From Colocasia esculenta (lineage: Eukaryota; Streptophyta; Magnoliopsida; Alismatales; Araceae), in contig CM024763.1 in NCBI GenBank assembly GCA_014218235.1, positions 83,004,244-83,068,243 on the forward strand: a stretch of 64,000 nt of DNA, given 5' to 3'. The notes beneath the pieces were generated by a model. It saw only the letters and a program-made list of their open reading frames with translations, was not told the origin of the DNA and searched no databases. Both the position numbers and the translations under genes were made by a program. This document shows positions 10,022 to 23,586 of the stretch, piece after piece. How positions within the stretch are numbered: the first letter of the stretch is position 1; each line of letters begins with the position of its first letter.

Positions 10022-12765
10022 TGTAAGGCCCTCGAATTTCCGTCGCATTATTTGTATTTGTATGTGTATATTTGTGCTTGTGTATGTATATACATATTTA
10101 CGTACGTATTAATTAGTACAATTACGTGTGCATGTGTTTATACTAGATGTAAATAATGCATGTATTGAATGGTGATAGTATGGATACACTACCATATACA
10201 TATTGCATGTATATATGCATGGCATGCATAGTTTTCTGCATGTTTTAGAGTTCTGGCCGAAGGCCAGATTGGCGTCAACCCTAGCCGTTGAGGTGGTGTC
10301 AGCGTCCACCCATGGACGCCAACACTAATCCTGGCGTCTAACGATGTGGACGCCTATTTCTCTGACCTGCATGCGTTGCAGAGCCAGAAATTCCGGAAAC
10401 AAGGAAGCTCACCCATTGGGGAGCTGTCCCCAACGGCTCTGAGAGCCATCTTGTCACCTTGTGAGTGGGAGAGAAGCCTCTCCCACATATCCAACCCGAA
10501 TCTGCTCCCCAACCCCTCTCTCTTCACCCTTTTGCAAGAGAGAAACAAGAGGAGAAAACCCTAGCTTCTGAGCTGTGAGAAAACCCCATATTTGCAGCCC
10601 AAAATCCGAGCTTCTGAAGCTTTGTCTGGCGTTCTACTGCAACTGGAGGCTAGAGGGATCATCGAGGAAGGCCTCCCCGACATTTCCTTGCTGTGGAGAT
10701 CATCCAGGAGCCCGGAGGAAGGAGATCTTGGAGGACATTTCTGCACTTCTTGGGACAGCCCAAGGAGAGCTTCTCCGAGCATTTAGATCCATTGGAGCAA
10801 TTTCTAAAAGGCAGGTGACCCTACCATAAGGTTCCCGTATGAGTCTAGGACGGTTTTAACATTTTTGTGTATTTTTCTTCGTGTCCTTGACCCCCACATT
10901 CACCCTATCTTGAGAGCTCGGGTCTGTGTTCTGCACAGACCTGCATTAACGGCAAGGTCCCTGGACGCTGAGATCATGATTGGCGTCCATCGACTATGCC
11001 GCTGACCTTGAATTAGCGGCCAGAGACCGCCGCCAAGTTCATCTGGACAGAACAGTAAACTGTTCTATCCTCCTATACAATTATTTTCGATGGGTTTTCC
11101 GTGATGAGGATATATGGTAACCCTATACACTATGTATACTGGTAAATGTGGTGTGTGGATGTGTTATGATGTGTGGTGGTGAATGTTAGAGATTATCATC
11201 CCATGAAATTTCAAGCATGATTTGTTGATGGTTCTTGCCAATCCATGTTTTATGATTAGGACTAGTCTGAGTGCCCTAAGTTTTGTCAGATCATGAAGTT
11301 AGTGGATCAGTGTATGTGTACTCAAATTTTGATAAATTGTCCATGCTTGCATAAATTGCTATTAATTTCGGTTCGGTAAATAAAAAGGCATGCAAGAAAG
11401 AATTGTTGTGATCGATCTATGGTTGTATGATTTAGGGTAATTCTGTATTTTCAGATCATGCATATAACAGTAGTCTCTGTTCAGACAGTAAGTGGCAAAA
11501 ATGTATGATGGTGTTAAGCTCCATGCCAACTTAAATTATGAATAGCATGCTAAATAGGTATTTGATTTTCTGTAAATTCCATTTAGCTCAAAAAAATCTG
11601 GAAAGTTGAATGTATGATCTTGAACCCGAAAATAGCATGTGGTTAAATTTTCAGGTCATTTGGACCAGCATATAAGGAGTTATGCATTTTTCCATGTGAA
11701 ATGTAAAAATTTATGCATGTCATCGTAAAGTGATTAGATATCGTTTAAACCCAACCTGATTGGTGAATTTACTGTGTGTTCAACTCCTGAAATCTGTAGT
11801 GTCATGTCTGGAAAACAGAGATATGCATGCGAGTGAGAAAGTGAATGAGATGAAAAATGATATGTGTAAAACCATGTGTAAATCGGTAAAATGTGTAAAT
11901 GTGTAACTGTGCCGATGTGACACTGCTTCCGTAGAGGGCAGTGGAACTGTATCAGGGAAAAGTCCCCCTGAGAAAGTTCAATGTGTAAGTGACCCTAAGG
12001 GCATTAGGGGGAAACCCTAGAGGTGGACAAGTACCACTAGTTAGGGTGGAGACTTGTTCTCCCGATCTGCGCAGTCCAAGAGTCGCCATTGTAATGCATA
12101 GATGGCGTCTATGTGAAATGTGATGTGTATATGTCCTTCTTTGGTGGTTTGGACTATGTGTCACGGCACCAAAAATGTGAATGTGTAATGTGTAATGTGT
12201 ATGTGTTCATGTGTTAATGTGTAAGTGAACAATGTGAAATGTGTATGTGTAAAGTGCAACCATGTGAATTGGAAACTTGTGTAAAGGAAATGTGAAACTA
12301 AAAATGTGAGAATATGACATTGAAATCCATGTGAGACAAATCTGAAACCATGTGAAATCAGTAATTTCATGTTGTTATCATCATGTTTATATGTGCGAAA
12401 ATGTCTAGAATCCATGTTAGGGATAATTGATGAGCACGTGTACAAAATAACATGATTGGTTGTTCACATAGTATGTTTTAAACAATATTGTAGCTCTCAT
12501 GTGTAGGTTTACAGCCATTAAACCATGTGAAACCAGCAACTTAAAGCATGTGAAAATGTCTATGTATGTGCTTAAGAACATGTAAAGTCCATGCTAGTTG
12601 TGTTTTCCCTTCATATATGCACAGTGTTCATGTTGGTAGCTCTCATGTCTTGGTTCCTTAAAGGCAAAATTTCACAAGTAAATGGAATAGAGAGCATGTG
12701 ATAGGTAAGTTTTATTCTTAGAAATCTGAAAGCATGATCCATGTATTAAATTGTAGAACTTTCAT
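10022..12765 (+). mobile_element. Element A 3' LTR, first part
   Basis: It is collinear with 1808 onward of the 5' LTR, about 1.2% different at the start. It is interrupted at 12765 by an antisense solo LTR; TTCAT (12761-12765) is duplicated at 16064-16068. The two parts together (2744 plus 552 bp) make 3296 bp, against 3293 bp for the 5' LTR. Confidence 0.95.
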
Positions 12766-15700
12766 TGTGACGGCCCTCATTATACCGGTACAGTTATACC
12801 AACCCACGTCGGTATAACAAGTGCTGCCACAGTGGGACATTTACCCAAACGATACATACAGCTGAGATACACGCGAATATACAACAGAGTAGCGGAAGTA
12901 AAAGAGAACTATCTCCATTCATTCATCATCCACATTAACCATACATGAATTTTCACAATTAACAATGAGGACCTAAGAGCTCACATAATTTAAATTGCTG
13001 AAATAGGATTACAAAATGTCCACATAATACATTCATTTCATGATAATTCTAATACAATGTTCCAAATACATACTATGAAGTACACAAATCACAAGGAAGC
13101 TCCAAGACTAGCTACTCTCCGCGCTCGGAGTCCGTCTCTGCTGCCTCCTCCAAAGGTACTGTGTCACCAACTATACCTGTACGCCGAAGCAAGGAGTGAG
13201 TCCAAGGACTCAGCAAGCAACACTACTCATGATATACACTTATAAGTCCTAGTGGTTTCTACATGCACATTACAATTAGCCACGCATAGCATGTTAGTCA
13301 TTTCAAGTTTTCAACCTATCATGAAGGTTCTACAATTTTATACATAACTCATGCTTTCAGATTTTTAAAATAAAATTCACCTATCACATGGTCTCTATTC
13401 AATTTACTCATGAACTTTAACCTTTTAAAGGATCAAACATAAGAGCTATCAACATGAACAATTTACATGCATGAAAGGTAACGCAACTAGCATGGGTTTT
13501 ACACATTTTTAAACACATACATGACCCTTTTCACATGCTTTAGGTTGCTGATTTCATATAGTTTCATGGCTGAAAACCTATACATGAAAGCTACAACAAC
13601 GCATAAAACATATCATATGAACAATCCATCATGCTATTTGCACACATATTCATTAGTTGTCCCTAACATGGACTCTAAACATTTTGCACACATAAACATA
13701 AGAATAACAACATGCATTTTCTGAATTCACATGGTTTCAGATTTAGTCTCACATGGGTTCCAATAACACATTTACACATCTAGAATTTCACACTTTTCTT
13801 TACACTAGTTTCCTCTTTTCACATGGTTACACTTTACACGTACACATTCACATTGTCACTTACACATTTACACATGTACACATACACTTTACACATTTCA
13901 CATTACACTTTACACATTTTTAGGTGCCGTGACACATAGTCCAAACCACCAAAGAAGGACATATACACATCACATTACACATAGACGCCATCTAGGCATT
14001 CCAATGGCGACTCTTGGACTGCGCAGACCGGGAGAACAAGTCTCCACCCTAACCAGTGGTACTTGTCCACCTCCAGGATTTCCCCCTAATGCCCTTAGGG
14101 TCACTTAACACAATGAACTTTCTCAGGGGGACTTTTCCCTGATACAGCTCCACTGCCCTCTACGGAAGCAGTGTCACATTGGCACAGTTACACATTTACA
14201 TATTTACCGTTTCACACTTGGTTTTACACATAACACTTCATCTCATTCACTTTCTCACTCACATGAATACCTCTGTTTTTCCTAATATGGTACTACAGAA
14301 TTTCAAGGTTTAACATACAGTAAACACACTAATCATGCTGGGTTTAAACAAAATCTAATCACATTAAGATCATATGCACAAATTATCACATTTCACATGA
14401 AAAACACATAACTTTTTACTTACTGATCCAAAAGACCTGAAATTTTAACCACATGTTGTTTTCGGGTTCAAGGTCATACCCTCAAATTTTCAGATTTTTC
14501 TGAGCTAAATAGGATTTACAGAAAATAAAACGCCTAATTAGCATGCTATTAACAACTTAAGTTAACATGGGTCTAACACATTTTGCAAATTAGCCACTTG
14601 CTGTTTAAACATAGCTATTCACATATGCATGAACTGAGAACACAAATTTTTCCCTAATTCATATATCTATGGATTGGACATTACAAATCATTCTTGCATG
14701 CTTTTATTTTACCGAACCAAATTTATTTGCAAATTACACAAGTATGGATAAATTACCAAAAATTGCAAACACATATGCTAACCCACTGATCTTCATGATT
14801 AGACTAAAACCATGGCATTCATACACATTCTAATCAGGAAAACTAAATTTGTAAAATCAACACTTCATGCTCACAAGTTTAAGGAACACCATTTCCCACA
14901 TCCACCAACACACACCACATTCATCCACACACCACAATGCACAATATACATAGAGTATAAGGTTTACCATATATCCTCATCACTTAAAACATACCGAAAT
15001 TAATGCATAAGAAGGACAAAACAGCTCACTGTTCTGTCCAGAAGAACTCGACGGCGGTCTCTGGCCGCTGACTCAATGTCAGCGGCATGGTCGATGGACG
15101 CCAAGCATGAACTGGACGTCCAGGGACCTTGCCGTCTAACCAGGTCTGTGCAGAAACACAGACCCGAGCTCTGAATCTTGGGTGAATTGGAGGGTCTAGG
15201 ACTCGAGGAAAAATCCATAAAAATCACAAAACCATCCTAGACTCATAAGGGGACATCAAGGATAGGTCACTTGCCTTTCTAAAATTTTTCTAAGGGATTT
15301 AAAGGCTTGGTGAAGACCTCCTTGGGCAGTCCCAAGAAGTTGCAGAAGTGCCTCCAAACGATCTCTCCTCCGGGCTCCTGGATGATCTCCACGCCGAGGG
15401 GATGTCGGGGAAGCCTTCCTCGTTGGTCCAGCAACCTCCTTGCAGCAGGGGGACGCCGGATCAAGGTCCAAGGGGTCGGATTTGAGGGTGCTAAAAATGG
15501 GTTTTTCTCACAGGCTTCTCTAGGGTTTTTCTCTCTCACTTCTCTCCTCTTGCAAGGGTGAAGGGAAAGAGTGGGAGAGTCCAATTCGGGTTCAGGGTTA
15601 AGGAGAGCCCCTCAGCCACTCACCATACCGATTTGACAACCTGAGAGCCGTTGGGGGACATCCCCCCAATGGAGGCCATACCTTGCTCCCGAATTTTCTG

Positions 15701-16063
15701 GCTCTGCAACGCATGCAGGTCAGAGAAGTTGGCGTCCATATCGCTGGACGCCGGAGTTAGTGTTGGCGTCCAGGTCTGGACGCTGACACCAAATAAACGG
15801 CCTAGGGTTGACGCCAAGGTGGCCTTCGGCTAGAGCCCTAATTTATGCAGAAAACCATGCATACCAAGCATATATACATGCAATATACCTATGGTATTGT
15901 ATCCACATTATCGCCATGCAATACATACATTATTTATATTTAATATAACACATGCATACGTAATTATACTAATTAATACGTACGTAAATATGTACATACA
16001 TACACAAGTACAAATATACACACATAAATACAAATAATGCGACGGAAATTAGAGGGCCTTACA
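12766..16063 (-). mobile_element. Antisense solo LTR of the A family
   Basis: On the plus strand it begins TGTGACGGCCCTC and ends GAGGGCCTTACA, the reverse complement of an A-type LTR. At 3298 bp it is full length, and it is flanked by perfect TTCAT duplications (12761-12765 and 16064-16068). There is no internal region, so it arose by LTR-LTR recombination after insertion. By eye it is roughly 10% different from the LTRs of A, so it belongs to another subfamily. It carries the stem TGAGTC-CAAG-GACTCA at 13197-13212 and the CAG/GT site (minus strand) at 13177/13176. Confidence 0.95.
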
Positions 16064-16068
16064 TTCAT

Positions 16069-16620
16069 GTTAGGTTGCAACTTTCAAATGACCAGCATGC
16101 CATGTGTTGAAATTTGTGAATGTGCATGTAGAAACCGCCATGACTTATACGTGTATGTTATGAGTAGTGTTGCTTGCTGAGTCTTTAAGACTCACTTCTT
16201 GCTTCAGCATACAGGTATAGACGGTGACGAGACTCTCATGGAGGAGACGGTAGAGACGGACTCCGAGCGCGGAGTTTAGATTGTTGGAGCAGTTGTACCC
16301 TTTGTGCTTTCATAGTATGTAAAAGTGACATTGTACTAGAAATCATGAGAAATTTGTATAAGTGTGGACATTGCGTACTTAATTTTCAGCAATTTAAATT
16401 ATGTGAACTTTAAGTTCTTTAATGTTAATTGCAAATTTCATGTATGTTAAATGTGGATGATGAATGAATGAAGACAGTTGTCTTTTACTTCCGCTACTCT
16501 GTCGTATATTCGCGTGTATCTCAGCTGTTTGTATCGTTTGGGTAAATGTCCCACTGTGAGGACTCTCGCTATACTGACGTGGGTTGGTATAACCGTACCG
16601 GTATAATGAGGGCCGTCACA
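16069..16620 (+). mobile_element. Element A 3' LTR, second part
   Basis: It continues the A LTR after the solo insertion and ends GAGGGCCGTCACA. It is followed by ATAAT (16621-16625), the TSD shared with 1803-1807. It carries its own copy of the TGAGTC/GACTCA stem near 16180. Confidence 0.95.
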
Positions 16621-16625
16621 ATAAT

Positions 16626-19600
16626 GAATTATTTAAAACATACGTACCATTATCGTATGTGCTAGAACACAACGGAAAATTTCGTAAAAATTATAAATCA
16701 ACCCCACACATTATTTCTAAATGTTCCACAAAGAAATTTATGTCAAGAAAAATCGGATTAGCCAAGTTTAAAGTGTTGCGCGACTTATTATCGTAATTCA
16801 TGAATAAGTCGAAAAATCATTATCACACATACTTGGATGAGTCGGAAAATTAAATAAAAATCATATATGGACTTCAAATAATATCATCTAATGACCCATC
16901 AAGAAATTTGGGTCAAGAGAAATCGTTTGGACTAGGTTTAAGAATTATTGTGACCAATTATCCAAATTAGGAAACAAGTCGGAAAATCGTTAACATGAAA
17001 ACACGACGCAACTATAAATTCAATAAAGAGGTTGGGGAGACTTCCAGCATTATATAACGATGACCCATTATCATAATTGGGCCATTGGATCTCATATGAC
17101 CCAAAAATCAAATGAAGCAAGAAAATGCATGGAAATTCGTAACTATAAATAAGTTGAAATTAGAAAGTGGTAATTAGGGTTTAATTGGGATGCAATCATG
17201 CATTCTTGGCAACCCAAATTCGTGCCTACCCACCCATGGAGGTTGCTTGATGGCCAAGTCTTTCTAATGGATGGAGAGATCTTCAAATTATGGAAAGACA
17301 CAAGCCAATCCCGCAACCCTTCTTTCCTTGTTGCATTAGGACTCCTAAAACCCATAGATGCTTAAATACTCTTCACCCAAACCCTTCACCCAAACCCTAG
17401 GGACGAGTTTAGAACTTGCTGGAGTCGTGTGGAAGAGCTCTTGGTGGCTGAGGAGCTGTGGAACGACCACAAGAAGCTCATCTTCTTCCCCGTTGCGTCT
17501 GCTGTGACCTGCACAGACAGTCATCTTGAAGTCGACCAAAGGTAGGTCAAACCTAAACCAAATCTTGCAAGGCCTATACCCTGGAAAGAGGGTCAAGTCT
17601 ACGTTCTAACCCAAGTGGAATGCCCAAATTCCATGCAGTATACACGGAGCAGTAAGCGTTCTCCTCCAAGTTGTCTGAACTCAGGTTTTCTGGAAAAATG
17701 AGACTTCTTCAACCCAGAGGGTAGGTTTTCTGGGCCAAACCTTAACATATCCTATACCAATGTGTAGAGCATCATGTTAACTTTCATTTCCCACTACTTT
17801 CATCGAATTTCATTGAGTAGATTGTGAACTATAAGCGTTTTCCCAAAGTCGCGCACTGTTAGGGTTTTTCCCGTTCTTTATTTGTTGCATACGATTTGAG
17901 ACCGAATTAGAGCAAACCCCCAACATGAAAGTTTTCCTACTAGTTGCCCTCGTCATGTCTTATGTTGAACATTTTCTCTAAATGTCCTTAGTTAGAGAGT
18001 TATAAGCATGGTAAGAGGGTTGCTGTTTGAAACTTCGTTTTCAGGTAGCACTTGGCTTTTACGTTCGAATTTGACTTGATTAAAGCCTGTCGAAACCATC
18101 ATTGTTTTCTAATTACGATTTACTGGAAGCACCCTTGCATGTCTAGGTTGGTTTAAAACTAGTTTCGTTATTTTTCATGCATTGTGCAATTTGTTCTCTA
18201 TTTTTGAAGCACCCTGTGTCAATATAAGGTAGTTCTGGACCGCAATCCAATGCCTGTCCTTTCCCTGTTGTACTCTGGCACGGACCCTGTGAACGCGATG
18301 GCCCGATAGGCCGCGTTCACAAGGCCGTCGCGACAGAGTGCACTGTCGTGATCTGATCGCGACAGGACATGTCGTCGCGGTATGCTGAGAACCTGTCGCG
18401 TTCCCTTTATACCCTTGTCGAGATCTGCTGCTTGTTCTGTCATGCCTGTCGCGACCTGTACAAGGCACTGCCGCGTTCTGTTCTCGACCCGTCGCGACCC
18501 TTACCAGGATCCGTCGCGACCTCAGTATTTCGCATGAAGCCCCAACTATTTTGTTTGTAAACTTTACCGTTATACCCAAGGTCTGTTTAATATGATTTTA
18601 ATGTGTAAATTATACGTCATGGGTCTGATCATTGCATGATGTCTATTTAACGGCTTAAAAGTGTTTAACCCATTTAAAAAGCCTTAAATACATGAATATT
18701 ATTCTAAATTCTTTCTTAATGATATGACCATTCATAAAACTTGTGATTGACTCTTGTTACTATTCTAGCTTGATTAAATGATAATTATTATTTTTAAATC
18801 TTGCAAACCCATGTATAGTTAAATACATTGTCATTCGCATGTCATCATGTTAAATGTTTTCCATGAGTTTGAGATCGATGGATTGAGAATTGAGACGTGT
18901 ATGTCACTACACACTTGCACATCTAGGCAGCCCTTTCTTGGGGATTTGGAAACTCTCTACCGGTCATTCCGAATCGGTAGACTAGTGACCTTTTCTCTAA
19001 GGCCTCCGTAAATCTCCTCTGACCATGGATTCCCACATGGCCGACGAGTTGGTTGTACCATTGAAGTTCTTTGGAGATAGCGTGCACTTCCTCTCTCATC
19101 TTGTTCTCGTGAGTGTGAATTACAATATAGACTAAATCCATTAATGTAAAGATTGAACCAAAGTATGAATCGTACCGTTATGCTACCAAATTTATCTCTT
19201 GACCATTATTATCATGAAATCATGTTCAATTTACTCATTGTTGGTTCTCATCATTATCATGAACATGATATCACACATGCTTACATTTTGATAACTCTCA
19301 TTGGCCATCATTAATGACAGTGGGTATCTACATTTAAAAATTTAAGTGAGATGCTGACAGGGCACGGCGTGTGTCCAAGGGCTCCAGTCTAGCCCCAATG
19401 ACGGCGAGTCATAAATATACTGTTAACCATGGGGTATAATGATTACTGGCGTTGCATCTGCGCTGGGAGTCGTGCGTGTCGTGTTGAATGATAGATACAA
19501 TAACCACATACACGTGTCTTGTTGTACATTCTTGATGGATCTTTTCTTGGTGTACATTAGTGTCTACGTGCCTGATTAGTGTTACATGATCGTGCTCGTG

Positions 19601-20311
19601 CGTGCTTGCTTGCTTGCGTGATATGGCCATCCTGCATTTAATGCAATTAGTGATATCTTGCGTTCTTGACATCAAGTGAAATCTTGCGTGCTTGTACAAA
19701 GTGATCTATTGCTAGTTCTATCTTGTCATCTTGTTCAAAAATCTTGTTCTATCGTGATCACTCTATCTATCTTGTCCATGTATCATGTTTTAATGAGTTT
19801 TATTCACACCTGCATATCATGACATTCATCGTACTTACCTAGTTCTAAATTGCTAATCACTTATATCATTGCCCGCACATTGAGATATAAATCTTACTGG
19901 GCTAGTTTGCTCATCCCCTACTTTTACCCAATCTAGGTGACTATGAAGTTGAAGAGGAAGAGCAAGTCGAGGATGGGAATGCGTCCGAGTGATGAGCGTT
20001 CCAATTATGAGTCTATCTATAGTTAGTTTATTTGAGTGTTAGAACAATGTAGTAGGAAGTGAGGTATTATGTACTTTTGCTTTTATTGAGTCTTAGTCCT
20101 GTAATAGTTTCCATTTGGAACACAATGAGTTGAGATTTGAATAAAAGATTAGTTGAGTTCAATATTTGGGCCCTATGATAATGTATGTTATTATACATTT
20201 AGTGTGTGCTAGCTAGAGACTTATTTGCCGACTGTTCACGTCTCGGGATATCGTCACGAATTATTTCTGAATTATTATTAATATCCGCTGCCAAATTCTC
20301 GGGACATGACA
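16626..20311 (+). mobile_element. Element B 5' LTR, main part
   Basis: It continues the B LTR after element A and matches 25330-29007, with about 2-3% difference by eye over the first 800 bp. It ends CTCGGGACATGACA. Landmarks are a CpG-rich cluster of GTCGCGAC-type palindromes (about 18290-18520) and the module TGGGC...GCTCA followed by TAG/GT at 19935/19936. Total LTR length is 3755 bp, against 3747 bp for the 3' copy. I see no supported gene inside. Confidence 0.94.
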
Positions 20312-20317
20312 GTTTAG

Positions 20318-20328
20318 TGGTATCAGAG
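20318..20328 (+). other. Primer-binding site of element B
   Basis: TGGTATCAGAG, 6 nt after the LTR end, is complementary to initiator tRNA-Met. The 220 bp between it and the gag ATG at 20551 form an untranslated leader. Confidence 0.9.
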
Positions 20329-20550
20329 ACTAGGAATACCAAATAGGATATATGTCTCAGGATTAGGAGATACCTATGGAACCTAGGTCATGGAAATTAA
20401 ATATAATACCTGGTGAGAATGGGCAGAGACTGGGAATATGTTAGCAAGAATTAAACACTCCCACCCATTGACTCTGATAATGTATCTAGAGACATTAATT
20501 GGTTTCCATTCTTTTCTCAGGAACCCTCATAACTCTTGCACTCAACTGCA

Positions 20551-23500
20551 ATGGCTCGCAACCAATGGCAAGCTATGCAAGAAACAGTAGCTGGATTGAC
20601 TCAGGCCCTGCAAAATGTGATTCAGGCTGCTGCAGTCAGAAATGGAGCCGGTGATTTGCACCGCAATTTTAGGAGTTTGAACCCTCCTCGTTTCTCTGGA
20701 TCCCCTGATCCGGACGAAGCAGAGAACTGGCAGGAGGAGATAGAAAGGATCTTCCAAGTCATGCAATGCACTAACAGGGAGAAGGTGGTACTGGCCACTT
20801 TCCAATTCACTAAGGATGCTCGAGCATGGTGGAAGGCCACATCGGCCCACCTGCCTAATGTTGGCGAACTGGAGTGGGCCGGATTCCTGGAGATATTCCG
20901 GGGAAAGTATTTCTCTGAGAGAGTCAAGGAGAAGAAGGCGGCGGAGTTTGCCGCACTAAAACAGAAAGGGATGTCCGTGGCTGAGTATGAGGCTCAATTC
21001 GCGCGTCTTGCTATGTATGCCCCACACTTGGTGGGAACTGAAAGACTTAAGGCAAATCGGTTCATGGATGGGCTCAGGCCCATGTTCATTGAAAAGCTTG
21101 GACCACACAACATTCAAACTTACAGTGAGATGGTCCAAAGAGCTCAGCTGGTAGAAGACACCATGGCCAAAGTAGAGGGCATGAGGGGCAAGGACAACTC
21201 CAAGCCGGTCTTCGTCAAGAGGGGAGCACCCAATATCGCTCCAACTTTTCGTAACAACAACGTCAACCACAACAACAAGAGGCCGAATACCGAAAGAGAT
21301 GTTGCCGGAGACAAGAGAGTCAAAGTGGAAGGTAGGCAGTTGGCTGAAAACTGCAAATTCTGTGATAAACCGGGGCACCGAGCTGATGAATGCTGGAAGA
21401 AGCTCGGGGCATGCTTGAAATGCGGAGGTCATGACCACCGTATTCCTGATTGTCCTATGCTGAAGGATCAGCCAGGTAGAGCTCAGACTGTACCATGGCG
21501 TCAGGGACGCCTTAATGCTGTTTTAGAAGCTGACCTACCCGAGGAAGGGGGTATGGTGGAAGGTACCATTTTCATACACTCGCAACCTGCATTCGTGCTT
21601 ATTGATACTGGAGCTGCATATTCATTTATTTCCACCACATTTGCTGCAACTCTACCTGTCCAACCTGTACCCTTAAAATCCAAGATCACTGTAGCTTCTC
21701 CCCTTGGCTCAGAATCTAAACTTACCCACTACTTGTCAAGATGTGAAACTATAATTGGAGGACACAATCTCCCTACAGACCTTATCTGTTTAGATATGAA
21801 GGGTTATGATGCCATTTTGGGTGTTGATTGGCTAATCAAATATGATGCCGATGTAAACTGCCGCCATAGGAGGGTCACTTTCAAAAGACCAAACCTCCCA
21901 ACTCTATCACTACTTGGCACCCGTTATCACAAACACCCTATCTTGATATCCTCCTTAAAGGCTTCTAAGCTGATCAACCAGGGTTGTGATGCTTTTCTAG
22001 TTTCAGTCTTGGCAACTGAAAAGAAGAAACCATCCCTAGAAGACATTCCAATAGCCAGGGACTATCCTGATGTATTTCCAGAGGAATTACCTGGTATACC
22101 ACCTGAGCGGGAGGTAAACTTCACCATTGAGTTACTCCCTGGGGAAGCCCCTGTTTCAAGAGCTCTGTATCGCATGTCCCCTGTGGAATTGCAGGAGTTG
22201 AAGAGACAAATCCAAGAATTGCTAGATCAGGGTTTTATCAAGCCTAGCACATCCCCGTGGGGAGCACCAGTGCTATTTGTCAGGAAGAAGGACGGGACAA
22301 TGAGGCTATGCATTGATTACCGTCAGTTAAACCAGTTGACAATAAAGAATAAGTATCCACTGCCCCGCATCGATGAGCTGTTTGACCAGATCTCTGGTGC
22401 ACAATACTTCTCCAAGATAGATCTAAGATCAGGCTACCATCAATTGAGAATAAAGGAAGAAGATATTCACAAGTCTGCATTCCGGAGTAGATATGGTCAC
22501 TATGAGTTCGTGGTCATGCCGTTTGGTTTAACAAATGCTCCAGCGGCTTTCATGCAACTTATGAACAATATTTATAGGCCATACTTGGATCAGTTTATAG
22601 TGGTGTTCATTGATGACATTCTTATTTACTCCAAATCCAAAGAAGAACATGAGGAACACTTGAAGGTTGCTCTGCAAGTGCTCAGAGATAATCAACTCTA
22701 TGCTAAACTTAGTAAGTGTGAATTCTGGATGGAGGAAGTGTCTTTCCTTAGTCACATTATATCCAAGGAGGGAATCTCTGTGGACCCATCCAAGGTGGAG
22801 GCGGTAAAGAACTGGGAAAGGCCGACAACTGTGTCAGAGATTAGGAGTTTTCTGGGTTTAGCTAGTTATTATCGCCGCTTCATCAAAGATTTCTCACAGA
22901 TAGCCGTACCATTGACCAGGCTTACCAGGAAGGAGAATCCATTTGCATGGACTGATGAATGTGAAGAAAGTTTCAAGGCATTGAAAGGACACCTTACCTC
23001 GGCACCCGTACTGACACTGCCAATTGCTGGGGGTAGTTTTGAAGTATACACCAATGCATCCGGGATCGGTCTTAGCTGTGTGCTGATGCAAAATGGGAAA
23101 GTTATATGCTACGCGTCCAGACAATTGAAGAAGCACGAGGATAATTATCCTATACATGATCTGGAGCTAGCTGCTGTAGTCTTCGCCTTGAAGATATGGC
23201 GTCATTATCTATATGGCGAGAAATTCATTGTGTTTTCTGACCATAAAAGCTTGAAGTATCTGTTTTCTCAGCGGGACTTGAATATGAGACAGCGGAGGTG
23301 GTTGGAGTATCTCAAAGACTTCGACTTCACGATCCAATACCATCCAGAAAAAGCAAATGCTGTGGCGGATGCTCTAAGTAGAAAGCCAATGATCACATTG
23401 TCAAGTTTAATGGTGGATGAATGGAAGTTATTAGAGGACTTCTCCAAGTTAAATATTGATGCTGACATCAAAGAGAAGGGATGCCTTATTGCTAGTATTA

Positions 23501-23586
23501 GGGCACAACCTACACTATTGGAGGACGTCACAACACTCCAAGACAATGACCCTGTACTTGTGGAGATTAAGGCTAATCTAGACTAG
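20551..23586 (+). pseudogene. gag-pol: Element B gag-protease-RT-RNase H, ends at in-frame TAG
   Basis: This is a Tekay-like chromovirus polyprotein. The first ATG of the open frame is at 20551. In order it has the Retrotrans_gag core (about residues 45-180), two CX2CX4HX4C knuckles (about 268-281 and 288-301), the protease motif DTGA (about 352), and RT with FIDD at 22606-22617. RNase H follows, but its first motif reads YTNAS, so the catalytic Asp (23053-23055) is Asn. Other Gly-to-Ser changes (FLSHIIS, GLASYY, GLSCVLM) also fit G-to-A decay. The frame ends at TAG 23584-23586, just before integrase, where related elements probably have a Gln codon. Gag, protease and RT are otherwise uninterrupted, which is rare in this window. 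Confidence 0.93.

Noticed and set aside
12766..16063. DNA transposon with long terminal inverted repeats
   Set aside because: The inverted symmetry comes from an antisense solo LTR with its own 5-bp TSD inside a sense LTR.
20536..20550. Earlier start (TTG at 20536) for gag of B
   Set aside because: The first ATG of the frame is at 20551, and the upstream codons have no gag homology.
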